Positions 1 to 9,900 of a stretch of 64,000 nucleotides of DNA are shown in pieces. The stretch is from the NCBI RefSeq assembly GCF_013096535.2, contig NZ_CP051265.2, positions 1,478,469 through 1,542,468 of the forward strand. The letters are read 5' to 3'. The notes beneath the pieces were generated by a model, which worked only from the letters and a program-made list of their open reading frames with translations, made no database searches and was not told the origin of the DNA. Source of the DNA: Wolbachia endosymbiont of Diaphorina citri (GTDB lineage Bacteria > Pseudomonadota > Alphaproteobacteria > Rickettsiales > Anaplasmataceae). A program made the position numbers and the translations under genes. Every line of letters begins with the position of its first letter. Position 1 is the first letter of the stretch.

Positions 1-138
1 GCTCTGAGAAAGTAAATTATTTATGCTTCCCGCTTCTCCTTGCCAATATATTACCCTTCTTCCTGAGCCTGACGCATCCCAGGCTGAACTTTTGATTTTT
101 GGCTTACTAAATAGTTGTTTGAAATTTCTCAGCATCAT
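1..138 (-). CDS. Phage portal protein (gpB family), 5' end only; runs off the left edge
   Basis: Reading leftwards from ATG 138 the frame stays open to base 1 and gives about 46 residues. These match the first residues of the complete portal gene at 62500-63906 nearly position for position (shared KPKIKSSAWDA and GSGRR, then SINNLLSQ). The portal forms the dodecameric ring through which DNA enters the phage head. The start overlaps the stop of the upstream GH25 gene (ATGA), so translation is probably coupled. The sequence has clearly diverged from the right-hand portal, so this is a second WO prophage copy and not a repeat of the same one. Confidence 0.85.
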   Translation of the reverse strand, partial: MMLRNFKQLFSKPKIKSSAWDASGSGRRVIYWQGEAGSINNLLSQS

Positions 139-839
139 ACTAACCAAAATTCTCTTAATTCTTTCAAAGTTCCGTTAAATTTATTTCTGTCACATTTTCC
201 GATTCCTTCTACTTCATGTGGCTCTGGACTTGTTTTACCGTCAGTATATTGCCATAAAATCCAATCATTCCAGCCTTTTGGTAATGTGAGCTCTTTTCTC
301 CAGCTTGCTATCCATAATGGACATTTTGTCAAAGTTGGCGTGGCAAAATCCTTAAGAAAATAGCTACTGCCATAAATTAGGGGTAATCTTCCTGTTACTT
401 CTTCAACTCTCTTTACAAATTCCTCAGCTTGCTTAACTGTAATATTTTTGCCACTTTTGTTTTCTTCAATATCCAGCGCAAGTATGGTATTTTTGCTTTC
501 GCCTACCGTTTTTAGAAAATGATCAGCTTGATTTTTGCCGTTTCCTTCTGTGCCAAAATGATATGCTCCCCAGAGTAATCCTTCTTCTTCAGCTTTCTTT
601 CTTCTCTTCGCATACTTTGAATCCACATATTTTAGTCCTTGTGTTGCCTTGTGAATTACTCCAACTATACCATTCTCTTTGTCTAGCTTAAAATTCACAT
701 TTTCTTGCCAATGTGACAAATCTATTATTCCATTTACTGAACTCTCTCTATTCTCCCATAGTTTTATGAAAGTTTTTAATTGCTCTAAAAATTCAGAATA
801 TTCCTCTTTTACAACTTTTCTCAGAAAATTTTCCCTCAT
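135..839 (-). CDS. GH25 family muramidase (phage lysozyme)
   Basis: 234-aa protein with a glycoside hydrolase family 25 barrel: an N-terminal DLSHWQ strand (about residues 40-46), a GAYHFG block in the middle, the acidic ALDIEEN strand, an IYGSSYFL block and a C-terminal WILWQYTDG strand. GH25 enzymes cleave the MurNAc-GlcNAc bond of peptidoglycan. It overlaps gpW upstream and portal downstream by ATGA in each case, so it sits inside the head operon. No signal peptide is visible, so release would need a holin or host lysis. GH25 muramidases of phage WO are known to have moved laterally between domains of life. In the second module of this window gpW abuts portal with no GH25 between them. Confidence 0.9.
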   Translation of the reverse strand: MRENFLRKVVKEEYSEFLEQLKTFIKLWENRESSVNGIIDLSHWQENVNFKLDKENGIVGVIHKATQGLKYVDSKYAKRRKKAEEEGLLWGAYHFGTEGNGKNQADHFLKTVGESKNTILALDIEENKSGKNITVKQAEEFVKRVEEVTGRLPLIYGSSYFLKDFATPTLTKCPLWIASWRKELTLPKGWNDWILWQYTDGKTSPEPHEVEGIGKCDRNKFNGTLKELREFWLV

Positions 840-1060
840 ATAACTCCTTTATTTGTTGCAAAAATAATCTTTCGTTTAGGCTTCATTCCAGCAATCTTTA
901 GTTCACCTTTGATGCGTTGTCTGAGGCTGAGCAAATCATTTATCTGAACTTCAGCATATCTCACCACATGGTCACCATATGCAATTGATACTACTCTCTC
1001 TCCGCTTTGCAGTTTCTTTATCGCTTCTTCGACTTGAATTAAATAATCTTCGTTATACAT
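836..1060 (-). CDS. gpW-like head-to-tail joining protein
   Basis: 74-aa protein with a helical N-terminus, a central hairpin (GERVVSIAYGDHVVRYAEV) and a basic tail (GMKPKRKIIFA), the pattern of the lambda gpW family, small proteins that plug the portal vertex before tail attachment. It lies directly between terminase and portal, the lambda position. It overlaps the terminase 3' end by 8 nt and GH25 by ATGA. Its C-terminal third aligns closely with the partial gene at the right edge of the window. Confidence 0.85.
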   Translation of the reverse strand: MYNEDYLIQVEEAIKKLQSGERVVSIAYGDHVVRYAEVQINDLLSLRQRIKGELKIAGMKPKRKIIFATNKGVI

Positions 1061-2249
1061 TCTCCAACCACTTACTCTGTCTTACTTTTTTAGATTTTTT
1101 GCTTTCTGGTTTTTCACTTAAACTATTCCATTTACTCTCTGGCCAACGATCAATTCCTAAAGCAATAGATGCTGCTCTTGCGTAAATTCGGCAATCTAGT
1201 ACTTCATTTCTTTCTCTTACCTTTTGCCACTCTTGTTTGGTGTATCCTTTTACTACCTTGCTGACTAATTGCTCTGCCGTTAGCTGCTTAAAATATTCAG
1301 GTGCATACTCAGGAAAATGACAGTATCCTGCTGGAGCTTCTTCACCGTCCTTTAAAACATTAAGTAATTGAAAAAGTTCTGACTTTAAAATCGATACTCC
1401 CACTGGCCAGAGCTTTATTCCTCTTTTTAGCTTTTGACCACCAACTGTTATATCAACTCTACTTGGACTGCTAAGTGGTACTAGTGCTTTATTTACACCT
1501 TTTACTGCCATTACTCTTCCAGAGCCTTGATGACCTCTTACCCAATTGTATACTTCTTGTGTCGCATACCCAGCATCAACCGCCATCATACTTATCATGT
1601 ATTCAAGACCATTTTCACCGATAAAATGATGACTCAGAAGCTCAGAGAGTTTTCCCCATACTTCTCCACTTCCTGTATCTCCTTCAAATACTCGGTAGTC
1701 TATTGACCAACTTTCACGACTTTTTCCCCATGCTACAACTTCTACTTCTAAACGATCTTTTTGGACATCTACTCCTGCTGTGAGAACTACTTCACCTTTT
1801 GGTACTGTGCCAATCTGAAAAAATTCTCTTCTGTTAAATAATTGCTTCCAGTCTGGTACTTCTCCCTTATCTACCCAGGTTTCTCCAAGCGTTGTGTTGA
1901 TCCAAACTTTCAGTAATTGTTCACTTTCCTTTGCATGCAGAAAATCCTCTACTGCTTGTTGCCAACTATACCACCCAACTGGGCTATAAAGACTTGAAAG
2001 GTGAAATCCTATTACTTTGCTATTGTGTACTTGATTTGTAGCTCTCCATTCTCCACGGTCTAGCATCTCTGTCTTTTGATGATTTTCTATTTTGCCGCTA
2101 CATTCAGTACAGACATAATGTGCTGTTCTTGAGTCGTTGTTCTCCCATTTTATTTGTGACCATTTCAGAACTTGATAGTAATTACAATGTGGACATGGTA
2201 CAAAAAAGTATCTCTTATCTGTTGCTTCAAATTCCTTCTCAATTCTCAT
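1053..2249 (-). pseudogene. Large terminase (gpA/TerL), C-terminal part after a frameshift
   Basis: 398 residues carrying the zinc-ribbon-like CPHC...CTEC pair (about residues 19-60), the nuclease strand with AGVDVQKDRLEVE and the typical GpA C-terminus. It continues the ATPase fragment at 2239-2874 in another frame; the two overlap by 11 nt. The expected protein would read on from STPTIH into RIEKEFEATDKRYFF, but the upstream frame ends in HEN-stop at this point, so a small deletion near 2240-2250 broke the gene. Translation of the C-terminal part from the internal ATG at 2249 is conceivable, but DNA packaging needs ATPase and nuclease together. Confidence 0.85.
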
Positions 2250-2874
2250 GAATCGTTGGTGTTGATACTAAAAAAATCTTTCTCCGTGCAAATGTATTAG
2301 TTCGGGCTATGCTGAGTAAAACTGGATCTCCTTCTCCTCCTGAATCTCCTGGGTAGGCATCTATTTCATCAAGAAAGAGATATTTTACTGGCATAGATCT
2401 CAGTCCTACACTACTATTCGCTCCAGTTATTACTACTATTCCACCTGGAAACTCCTTACTTTGTACAGTATTCCCTGAATCTCTTGACCTTGGGTCTTTT
2501 ACTTTACTTTTTAAACATGGTGTACTCTCTATTAACGGTGCAAATCTTCCCTTTGACCAACGTTTTCCCATTTCAACTGTTGGCTGTACTACCAGCATTG
2601 GACCAGGGGTTTGATCGATGATATAGCCTATCCAATTGTTACCAGCTTCTGTTCCCCCAATCTGCGCTCCTTTCATGAATACCACTTTTTCTACTGGCGA
2701 GGAGGGTGATAGAGAGTCCATGATTTCTTTAAGGTATGGCGTTCTCTCTGTTCTCCATTTACCTGGCTCTGATGCTGCAGTTGCTGCTAAAACTCGATAC
2801 TCATTTGCCCACTCTGATACTTTAAGCTGGGGATCTGGCTTTAATCCTGAACAAAAACTGGCACTGTAGATCAT
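2239..2874 (-). pseudogene. Large terminase (gpA/TerL), N-terminal ATPase part before the frameshift
   Basis: About 211 residues from ATG 2874, whose A is shared with the stop of the ankyrin gene (TAATG). It contains the packaging ATPase: a Walker A-like KGAQIGGTE loop (about residues 70-80), Walker B KYLFLDEIDAYP (about 168-179) and the coupling motif VSTPT. The frame stops at 2239, where the family continues into a zinc ribbon. Expected full length is about 600 aa. The motor and nuclease halves are separated, so this prophage copy probably cannot package DNA unless a partner terminase supplies the function. Confidence 0.85.
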
Positions 2875-4196
2875 TATGCTCCACTCAAACAACTGTTGTG
2901 TAAACTTTCTACTTCAACACTATCAATTTCTGATCTAACACTTTCTGTGCCTCTTTGCCCTTCTAATTCCATAAGCATCTTTTTCTGAAATTCCTTTTCT
3001 ATATATCTTTTGCTCATCTCACTTATCATTATTGCTATAACAAGCGCAAATACCCCTGTTATTGTTGCAAAAATGATTGCACTACTTATTGTTGTTGTTA
3101 TCAACCCTATATATACTGCTACTGCTATTGCGCTGACTGTAGTATAGATGCAGATAATATTATTATGTTTTTTCATCCTTTTATCTGCTATTTCTCTCTG
3201 TGCTATATATTTATTATGAAGGGTTGGAAAATTAATAACGGTATCTCTGCAGAGCAAAGACCCATTTTTTTCAGTAAACAAAACTTTAAGTAACTCTAAA
3301 TTGTTTGATTTGATTGCTAAGTGCAAAACAGGTGTATAATTTGCTCCTTTTTTCAGCAATAACTTTACTACATGTAAATGCCCTTTTTCTGCAGCAAGGT
3401 AAACCGGCGGTAGATTTTTATTATTTGAAATATCAATATCAATTTCTTCTTTTAAGATAGACTCTACAAGCTCAATTTCTCCCGTTTGTACAGCTAAATG
3501 GAGTAGACTATTCTTTTCAGAACCGTATTTACTACTCATCAAAGCCTTCTTTATCTCAGGTTTAGCGTAATCAAATGGTGTCTTGCCGCTATCGTCTTTT
3601 ACCAATGGATCTATATCTTCTCGCGTTAGTAAAACTTCTATTGTTTTAAGTCTTTCAGCGTAATGTAGTGGCGTTTTATTTTCGTAGTCTTGCAAATTGA
3701 CTTGAGCATTAGGCTCCTTTATTAAGCATTTGAGAATATCAAGACATAAGTCTCTTTCATCGTAATTAGTATTACTTACGGCTATATGAACAGGTGACAA
3801 TTTCATTGAGTTTTGCCCTATGCGCGCGCTATTTACATCTGCTCCAAGCTTTAGCAGTAACTTTACTATCTCCAATTTTTTGTTATTAACTGCATAGTGC
3901 ATTGGTGTCTGATTCCGTGCATCAAAGACATCAATTTCAGCATTTCCTTCTTTCACTAAAATTTTGACAACATTTTCATGTCCTATTCCTGCTGCTAGAT
4001 GTAATGGCGTATGATGCAAAGTATTTCGTGCATTAACGTCAATACCTTTTCCTATCAAATATCTAACTGCATTAACTTCACCTATCATTGCAGCCAAATG
4101 AAGTAAGCTATCTTGTTCTGATCCGTATTTGTTATTAATGAGCGCTTGTAATATTTCTGCTTTTTTCCCTTCTTTGGCGTAATCAAGAACCATCAT
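2874..4196 (-). CDS. Ankyrin-repeat membrane protein, main part (frameshifted)
   Basis: 440 residues with about 8 ankyrin repeats in two blocks (recurring TPLHLAA, TPMHYAV, TPLHYAE, NSLLHLA) and a C-terminal hydrophobic stretch of about 55 residues (about 345-400) that could form two membrane helices, followed by a charged tail. Ankyrins mediate protein-protein contact and are common WO effector candidates. The N-terminal MMVLDYAKEGKK continues the repeat of the fragment at 4183-4374 in another frame, with EDNDG followed by VLDYAK, so the original gene was a single protein of about 500 aa. It lies between small and large terminase genes, and its stop overlaps the terminase start. Confidence 0.8.
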   Translation of the reverse strand: MMVLDYAKEGKKAEILQALINNKYGSEQDSLLHLAAMIGEVNAVRYLIGKGIDVNARNTLHHTPLHLAAGIGHENVVKILVKEGNAEIDVFDARNQTPMHYAVNNKKLEIVKLLLKLGADVNSARIGQNSMKLSPVHIAVSNTNYDERDLCLDILKCLIKEPNAQVNLQDYENKTPLHYAERLKTIEVLLTREDIDPLVKDDSGKTPFDYAKPEIKKALMSSKYGSEKNSLLHLAVQTGEIELVESILKEEIDIDISNNKNLPPVYLAAEKGHLHVVKLLLKKGANYTPVLHLAIKSNNLELLKVLFTEKNGSLLCRDTVINFPTLHNKYIAQREIADKRMKKHNNIICIYTTVSAIAVAVYIGLITTTISSAIIFATITGVFALVIAIMISEMSKRYIEKEFQKKMLMELEGQRGTESVRSEIDSVEVESLHNSCLSGA

Positions 4197-4374
4197 TATC
4201 TTCTACAAAAGGATTGATATTCTTTTTTGTGAGTAGCAGATCTACCATGCTTAATTCGTCAAACTCTATAGCGCAATGTAGTGGTGTCTTTCCATTTAAT
4301 CCTCTAACATTAACATCTAATCCAGGTTGATTGATGAGACACTTTATTAACTCTAAACTTAAGTTAGCAGACAT
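4183..4374 (-). pseudogene. Ankyrin-repeat protein, detached N-terminus
   Basis: 63 residues from ATG 4374, containing one full ankyrin repeat (GKTPLHCAIEFDELSMVDLL) and the start of the next. The frame ends in DNDGS-stop and overlaps the downstream 440-residue frame by 14 nt; the repeat pattern resumes there without loss. A one-base change near 4185-4195 explains the break. It begins 3 nt after the small terminase stop. Confidence 0.75.
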
Positions 4375-4377
4375 TAT

Positions 4378-4854
4378 TTAAAACTTAATATTAGATAATT
4401 CTTGTAATGAGTTTGTAATCTCTTCAGTTAGCGCCATATGAATCTTTTCAGTGTCACTCAGTGATGCAAGTAGTGCTGAAACTCTATTTGGAATATTAAG
4501 CAAATTATTACGGACAACTCTTGCTACGTTAAATGCATCGCGCTTTACTTCCTCTAATGCTACAAGTTCACCAATCTCAGCTTTTGCCTTTGCCTCCAAT
4601 AATCTACCCCGCTCCATTTCATTTTTTATTCGCGTTTTTAGCAACATTGTAGAAAGGTTACTTGTATTTTCGTTTTCTGGATTTTTCCTCCTAAGTGGCT
4701 GACTTGGATCTCTTATTGCTGCCACCGCTTCATTTGCTTGTTCTCTATTGATCAAACCATCCTCCAACTTAACTATTCCTTTTTTTACTAAATAACAGAC
4801 ATATTGCTTTGATACTCCTATCTCTCTTGCCCATTCTGTTTGTGTAATTTTCAC
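4378..4854 (-). CDS. Phage terminase small subunit (Nu1-like)
   Basis: About 158 residues. The N-terminus is a winged-helix/HTH unit (TQTEWAREIGVSKQYVCYLV) followed by a helical middle and C-terminus, as in lambda Nu1-type subunits that recognise packaging sites and recruit the large terminase. The frame is open up to a TTG at 4890, but GTG 4854 is preceded by TAGGAAAAAA and lies 7 nt after the methyltransferase stop, so I prefer it. Position (next to large terminase, one ankyrin gene in between) supports the call. Confidence 0.75.
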   Translation of the reverse strand: MKITQTEWAREIGVSKQYVCYLVKKGIVKLEDGLINREQANEAVAAIRDPSQPLRRKNPENENTSNLSTMLLKTRIKNEMERGRLLEAKAKAEIGELVALEEVKRDAFNVARVVRNNLLNIPNRVSALLASLSDTEKIHMALTEEITNSLQELSNIKF

Positions 4855-4861
4855 TTTTTTC

Positions 4862-6082
4862 CTACTGTTTTTCTTCTTGAATTTCTGCAAAAGTTTTACC
4901 AGTACCAGAAAGAATTGCCTCCCTACCTGTGTATATTTGCCAACGTTTTATGGTTACATCTACAAATTTTGAATCTAGCTCTATTGTTCTACAGATTCTT
5001 CCTGTTCTCTCACATGCAATCAGCGTACTTCCAGAACCGCTAAATGGATCAAGTACAACATCTCCTGGTCTACTACTATTAACTATTGCTCTCTCCATTA
5101 GCTCTACTGGCTTCATTGTTGGATGTAGTGTATTGTGCGTTGGCTTATCATAAAACCATAGATCACTTTGATTTCTACCGCCATACCACTCACGTTTATT
5201 GCCGCTTTTCCACCCATAGAGCATTGATTCGTATTGTCTTTGATAATCAGATCTTCCTAGTGTAAAATGATTCTTTGCCCAAATGATAAATGTTGACCAT
5301 TTCCCTCCCGCTTCCTCAAATGCTTTTTGCAACGTTGAAAACTCTGATGATGATATGCAAATGTAAATTGCACCTTTCGTATATGCTAAAATATGGGAAC
5401 AGATATCGTAGAGAAAAAGTTCGTACTTTTCACCTTGATTATCGTTTAATATTTTTTTCTCTTCTCTCTCCTGACTGCTACCGTAATCAACGTTATATGG
5501 AGGATCACATACGGTAATATCTGCCATTTTATTATCTAATACCGCTTTATATGATTCAACTAAAGAGCTATCACCACAATAGATTCGATGATCACCTAAA
5601 ATCCATAGATCAGCTGGTTTTGTTATTTCTACCTTTTTGTCATCAACAACTAAGTCAGAAAGGTCTTCTTTTTCACCATCAAAATCATCGAGAAACCGTT
5701 GAACTTTTTCCAATTCAAATCCAGTCATTTTAAGATCAAATTGTAAATCTTCTAATTCTTGAATTTCCACCTTCAAAAGATCATCATCCCACTTTGCCCA
5801 ATTAGCTGATTGATTGGCAAGTAACCGAAAAGCTTTAGTTTGTGGTTCATTTAAATTATCACTTAAAACCACAGGAATACTTTCTATACCAAGTTTTCTT
5901 GCTGCTTTAAGTCTTAAATGACCATCAACCACAGTGCCATCGCTTTTTGCAACTATTGGTATACGAAAGCCAAATTCCCTGATTGAAGCACACATTCTAT
6001 TTACTACGTCATCATTTTTACGTGGATTACGCTCATATTCGACCAGATTTTGAGTAGGATAGTAGTGGATTGCTAAATTCAT
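4862..6082 (-). CDS. ParB-domain DNA methyltransferase
   Basis: 406 residues, two domains. Residues about 15-85 form a ParB/sulfiredoxin-like unit (VDGHLRLKAARKLG). Residues about 160-395 are an amino-methyltransferase with the catalytic DPPY at about 192-195 and the AdoMet-binding DPFSGSGST at about 343-351. DPPY before the AdoMet motif is the beta-class order (N6-adenine or N4-cytosine). No restriction partner is visible, so it is likely a solitary phage methylase, for protection or for marking packaging/replication sites. It heads the minus-strand operon with the RuvC-like gene upstream. Confidence 0.9.
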   Translation of the reverse strand: MNLAIHYYPTQNLVEYERNPRKNDDVVNRMCASIREFGFRIPIVAKSDGTVVDGHLRLKAARKLGIESIPVVLSDNLNEPQTKAFRLLANQSANWAKWDDDLLKVEIQELEDLQFDLKMTGFELEKVQRFLDDFDGEKEDLSDLVVDDKKVEITKPADLWILGDHRIYCGDSSLVESYKAVLDNKMADITVCDPPYNVDYGSSQEREEKKILNDNQGEKYELFLYDICSHILAYTKGAIYICISSSEFSTLQKAFEEAGGKWSTFIIWAKNHFTLGRSDYQRQYESMLYGWKSGNKREWYGGRNQSDLWFYDKPTHNTLHPTMKPVELMERAIVNSSRPGDVVLDPFSGSGSTLIACERTGRICRTIELDSKFVDVTIKRWQIYTGREAILSGTGKTFAEIQEEKQ

Positions 6083-6120
6083 ATAATTGCTATACTAATT
6101 AAAAAGTTAATATTTAAAAT

Positions 6121-6240
6121 ATGTCTGACGCTAAAGAAGGCCTGGGGTCAGCATCACCAAACCCGCCAGTATGGACGAAAGGACCCACTTTTTATGGATT
6201 TTTCATCTTATTAATATCTTTACTAAAATCCATAACATAG
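6121..6240 (+). other. Small plus-strand ORF in a GC-richer patch, doubtful
   Basis: A 39-codon frame from ATG 6121 to TAG 6240 lies antisense to the RuvC-like 3' end and in the gap before the methyltransferase. Bases 6130-6190 are visibly richer in G and C than their surroundings. There is no ribosome-binding site. It may be a scrap of transferred sequence and not a gene. Confidence 0.15.
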
Positions 6241-6659
6241 AACATCAAAGCTAAAGCATCTGCTTGATTATCATCTTGAGGTGAAAAACTTTTTTCACGT
6301 ATCGCTTCAATAACTTCACTTTTACTTGCATTGCCTTTACCTGCTATGAAGCGTTTGATAGTTTTAACATTAACACCTTTGTATGGCACATGATGTTCTT
6401 CACACCAAGCAGACAGCACTGCAAGAAACCCACCGTAGCAATGGGCTGCATCAGTTCCTAGATGTCTTCTCACTTCTTCAAAATACACTGCAGTGAACTC
6501 ATGTTTCAAAGAATTAAGCCAATTACGAAAGTTTAAGAAGCACATTCCGCCTCCACTGAAACGACTACCATGAAAGCTTTTGCTTCCACTTTCAATTACT
6601 CCATCTGTAAGAATTGCCCAGCCCGTTTGTTTGCCGAGGTCCAGTGTTAGGATTGACAT
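6192..6659 (-). CDS. RuvC-like Holliday-junction resolvase
   Basis: 155 residues with the RNase H-like fold of RuvC resolvases: N-terminal LTLDLGKQTGWA (first catalytic Asp), central VYFEEV (Glu), and C-terminal DDNQADALALMFY (Asp pair). It would cut branched DNA during phage replication and packaging. It starts the leftward operon, with a shared 28-nt element about 75-100 nt upstream. Confidence 0.8.
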   Translation of the reverse strand: MSILTLDLGKQTGWAILTDGVIESGSKSFHGSRFSGGGMCFLNFRNWLNSLKHEFTAVYFEEVRRHLGTDAAHCYGGFLAVLSAWCEEHHVPYKGVNVKTIKRFIAGKGNASKSEVIEAIREKSFSPQDDNQADALALMFYVMDFSKDINKMKNP

Positions 6660-6734
6660 TTATTTGAAACTTTTGTGTTTGAAGCGCGTAGAGGTAAACT
6701 CACCTCATTGAAACAATGCCCTTCTATAATATAT

Positions 6735-6762
6735 ATACCGGATTTCTCACTACTTTTTCCGG
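6735..6762 (-). promoter_or_regulatory. Shared 28-nt element, copy A (upstream of the RuvC-like gene)
   Basis: On the minus strand this reads CCGGAAAAA, a 3-nt variable core, then GTGAGAAATCCGGTAT. All but about 3 of 28 positions match 12764-12791 on the plus strand upstream of the Toprim gene. The outer CCGGA and TCCGG are inverted repeats. Both copies face the gene they precede. It is a candidate operator or phage-type promoter element; no other copy was noticed in the window. Confidence 0.5.
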
Positions 6763-6917
6763 GATTTTCTGAAAAAAAGTTAAAATAATTTTTAATCACA
6801 AAAAATGAAGAGACTGTAGAAAAAAAGGTTTTCATATTGCCTTTTCTGTTGTTTTTTTGGCATTTTGTAGTGATTTATGTTAGATTACTTGAGTTTATTT
6901 AGGCTAAAATATATATA

Positions 6918-9900
6918 ATGTCTATTTACGGGAGAACATGGTGGGGTAAGAAATGGCTTCAATCTTTCAGTGAAGTTGATTACGATAACCGCCTTTCACG
7001 TGGTAGAACTTATGCTAATACTGGTCGAGCTTTTGGTATTCAAATCAACGGCAATACAATTACAGCCAAAGTTAGTGGTTCAAGACCTCATCCATATAAA
7101 GTTAAAATAACACTCAATGAATTAAATTCATCAGCTATCCGTTGTATTATTGAAAATTCTCCCTCTATATTACCTAAATTAATAAATAAACAATTACCAA
7201 CACTTTTGTTTGATAAACTTAACGACTCAGGTATTAAATTATTTCCTTCGAATTGGGAAGAAATGAACGCAAGTTGCAATTGTCCTGATTGGGCTATGCC
7301 TTGTAAACATATTGCTGCTGTAATTTATCTTATTGCTGCAGAAATTGATAAAAACCCTTTCGTAATTTTCAATATTCATAATTGTGACTTGTTGTCGCTG
7401 ATTGATGATTTTGGAAATGGAAAATTAGAAAACATTCAAAGTATTCTAAAAATTAATGATCTATTTAAATCGTCTTCTAAAGTTAAAGTATATGACCAAG
7501 TAAACTTAAATGATATTGATCTATCGACTATTCCTAACCTTGCTAGCTGTATCGAAAATATCTTGACGAATAATCCACTCTTTTTTGAAAAAAATTTTCA
7601 CAGTATTCTGCAAACAGCTTACAAGCATTGGCAAAAATATCCTACGGGGAAATCAGATTATTCTTTCTACTCTTCCAAGAAAAAGCTATCGGAAGAAGAA
7701 TTGTTTACTACCAAATGGGGAAGTATTGAACACTGGCAAACATTTCAATTATTTATCGATGACCAATACCAACTTATTCAAGTAAGCAATGGTATAGCTA
7801 ATTCATTTGTGCTCAGCGAAAGTGTTTCGAGGAATATAGCACAATTTTTAAACGATATTCCTATTTCATTACTGCACAAGCTTAATCCTGAACTTCGTTT
7901 CATGCATATAATTTCACAGTTTGCACGTATGCTCATGGAAAAATCAGCGCTAGTACCACAAATACTACAAAATAAAAGAGAAGAATTTATAATTAGGTGG
8001 ATCCCTGCGTTATTTAATGAATCAGTCAAAGAAATTCATAGAAAAATATCATCTATGTGTCCACCTCTACTAATTCAATATCAGAAAACTTCTATAGATC
8101 CTGAAGAACAGGTTAATATTGCAGTTTCTTTAATCCTTTTGGGATACATGGCAAATAATTTTCCTGCAGCACTTGATAAATATAGAGAAAAGAATACCTT
8201 TCCTTCATCAATGGACAAGTATAGAGACAAGCACATCTTTGCATTATTTTTTACTGGATCAGCATACAAGTTTAGTGAGTTTAGCAACAGAGAAATACCT
8301 CAATCAATTAATCTCTGGTTATCACGACTTTATTTAACAGATAAACCATACAAACTTTACTTAATGGTAAAAGATTATTATGAAAGATTTGAGCTTGATA
8401 TACAGGTATCTTTAGATGATGGAAAATCGATAATAAAGCTGAAAAAAGCATTGTCTAACTGCAGCACAAAACTGAGCATTTTATCTGATATGGGAATGCT
8501 GTCCGAATACATACCTGAGCTAGAAAGATCGATTGACGACAGCAGTAGATTACTGTTTAGCTTAGATGATTTTGCACCATTGTTTTTAAATATCTTGCCG
8601 GTGTTAAAAGCAATTGGCGTTATAGTTATCTTACCAAAATCACTGGAAAAAATCCTAAAGCCAAAGTTGAGTCTTAATTTATCTGCTAAAGGCAAAATTG
8701 AAGAAGATCGGAAAAGTTTCTTAACGCTTGAGAAATTATTGAAGTTTGATTGGAAAATAGCGATAGGTGATAAAGAGATAAGCATTACAGAATTTAAAAA
8801 GCTACTGAAAGATTCTCGTGGACTTATAAAGATTATAGACCAATATGTGCTTTTGGATGATAAGGAGGTAGAAGCTCTACTGAAAAAATTTGATAAGTTA
8901 CCTGAACACTTGAGTCAAGCAGAGCTGATGCAAGCTGCTTTAGGAGGTGAACTAGATGGAGCAAAGGTAGGACTTGATCAGCAGATTAAAAGCCTATTTG
9001 AAAAGCTTAACACTTATGTACCTGTTGATGTACCAAGTAACCTAACAGCACAGTTACGTCCATATCAAAAACGTGGATTTAGTTGGCTTGTGCAGAACAT
9101 AGAGACGGGATTTGGTAGTATAATTGCTGATGACATGGGTCTTGGCAAAACACTACAAGTTATTGCAGCCATTTTATACTGTAAGAATGCAGGATTTTTA
9201 GATGAAGATAAAGTCTTGATAGTAGCACCAACAAGCATATTAAGCAATTGGCAACGAGAGATGGAACGTTTTGCACCAGAATTAAAGCTTTTTATCTATC
9301 ATGGACAAAATCGAGAATTGGCAAATGATTATGATGTAGCTCTCACATCCTATGGTCTTGCGCGTCGTGATAAAAAAGAGCTTAACAGAGTAGGATGGTT
9401 TTTGCTCGTGATTGATGAAGCCCAAAATATAAAGAATCCCCACAGTGAACAGAGTAAAGCTATAAAAGCTATTGCAGCAAAAAATAAAATAGCAATGAGT
9501 GGTACACCTGTTGAAAATAGGCTACTAGAGTATTGGAGTATTTTTGATTTTACTAATAAATATTACCTTGGTACTCCTAAGGAATTTAAAACTCATTTTG
9601 CAACACCAATTGAAAAAGCGAGAGACAAAGTTTGTCTAGAAAGGTTCATGAAAGTTACTCATCCCTTTATGCTACGTAGGGTAAAAAGTGATAAAAGCAT
9701 TATAGAGGATCTACCAGATAAAATTGAAAATAATCGTTATTGTTCTCTAACTCCAGAGCAAACAGCACTTTATCAAGAAGTAGTTAACACAACTATGAAA
9801 AAGATAGAAAGGAGTGAAGGAATTGAACGTAAGGGTCTAATTCTTAAGCTTATCAATGCTTTAAAGCAAGTTTGTAACCATCCATCGCATTTTGGCAAGA

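Noticed and set aside
6647..6835. 62-codon minus-strand frame upstream of the RuvC-like gene
   Set aside because: Low-complexity Phe/Ser peptide covering the regulatory element; no ribosome site.
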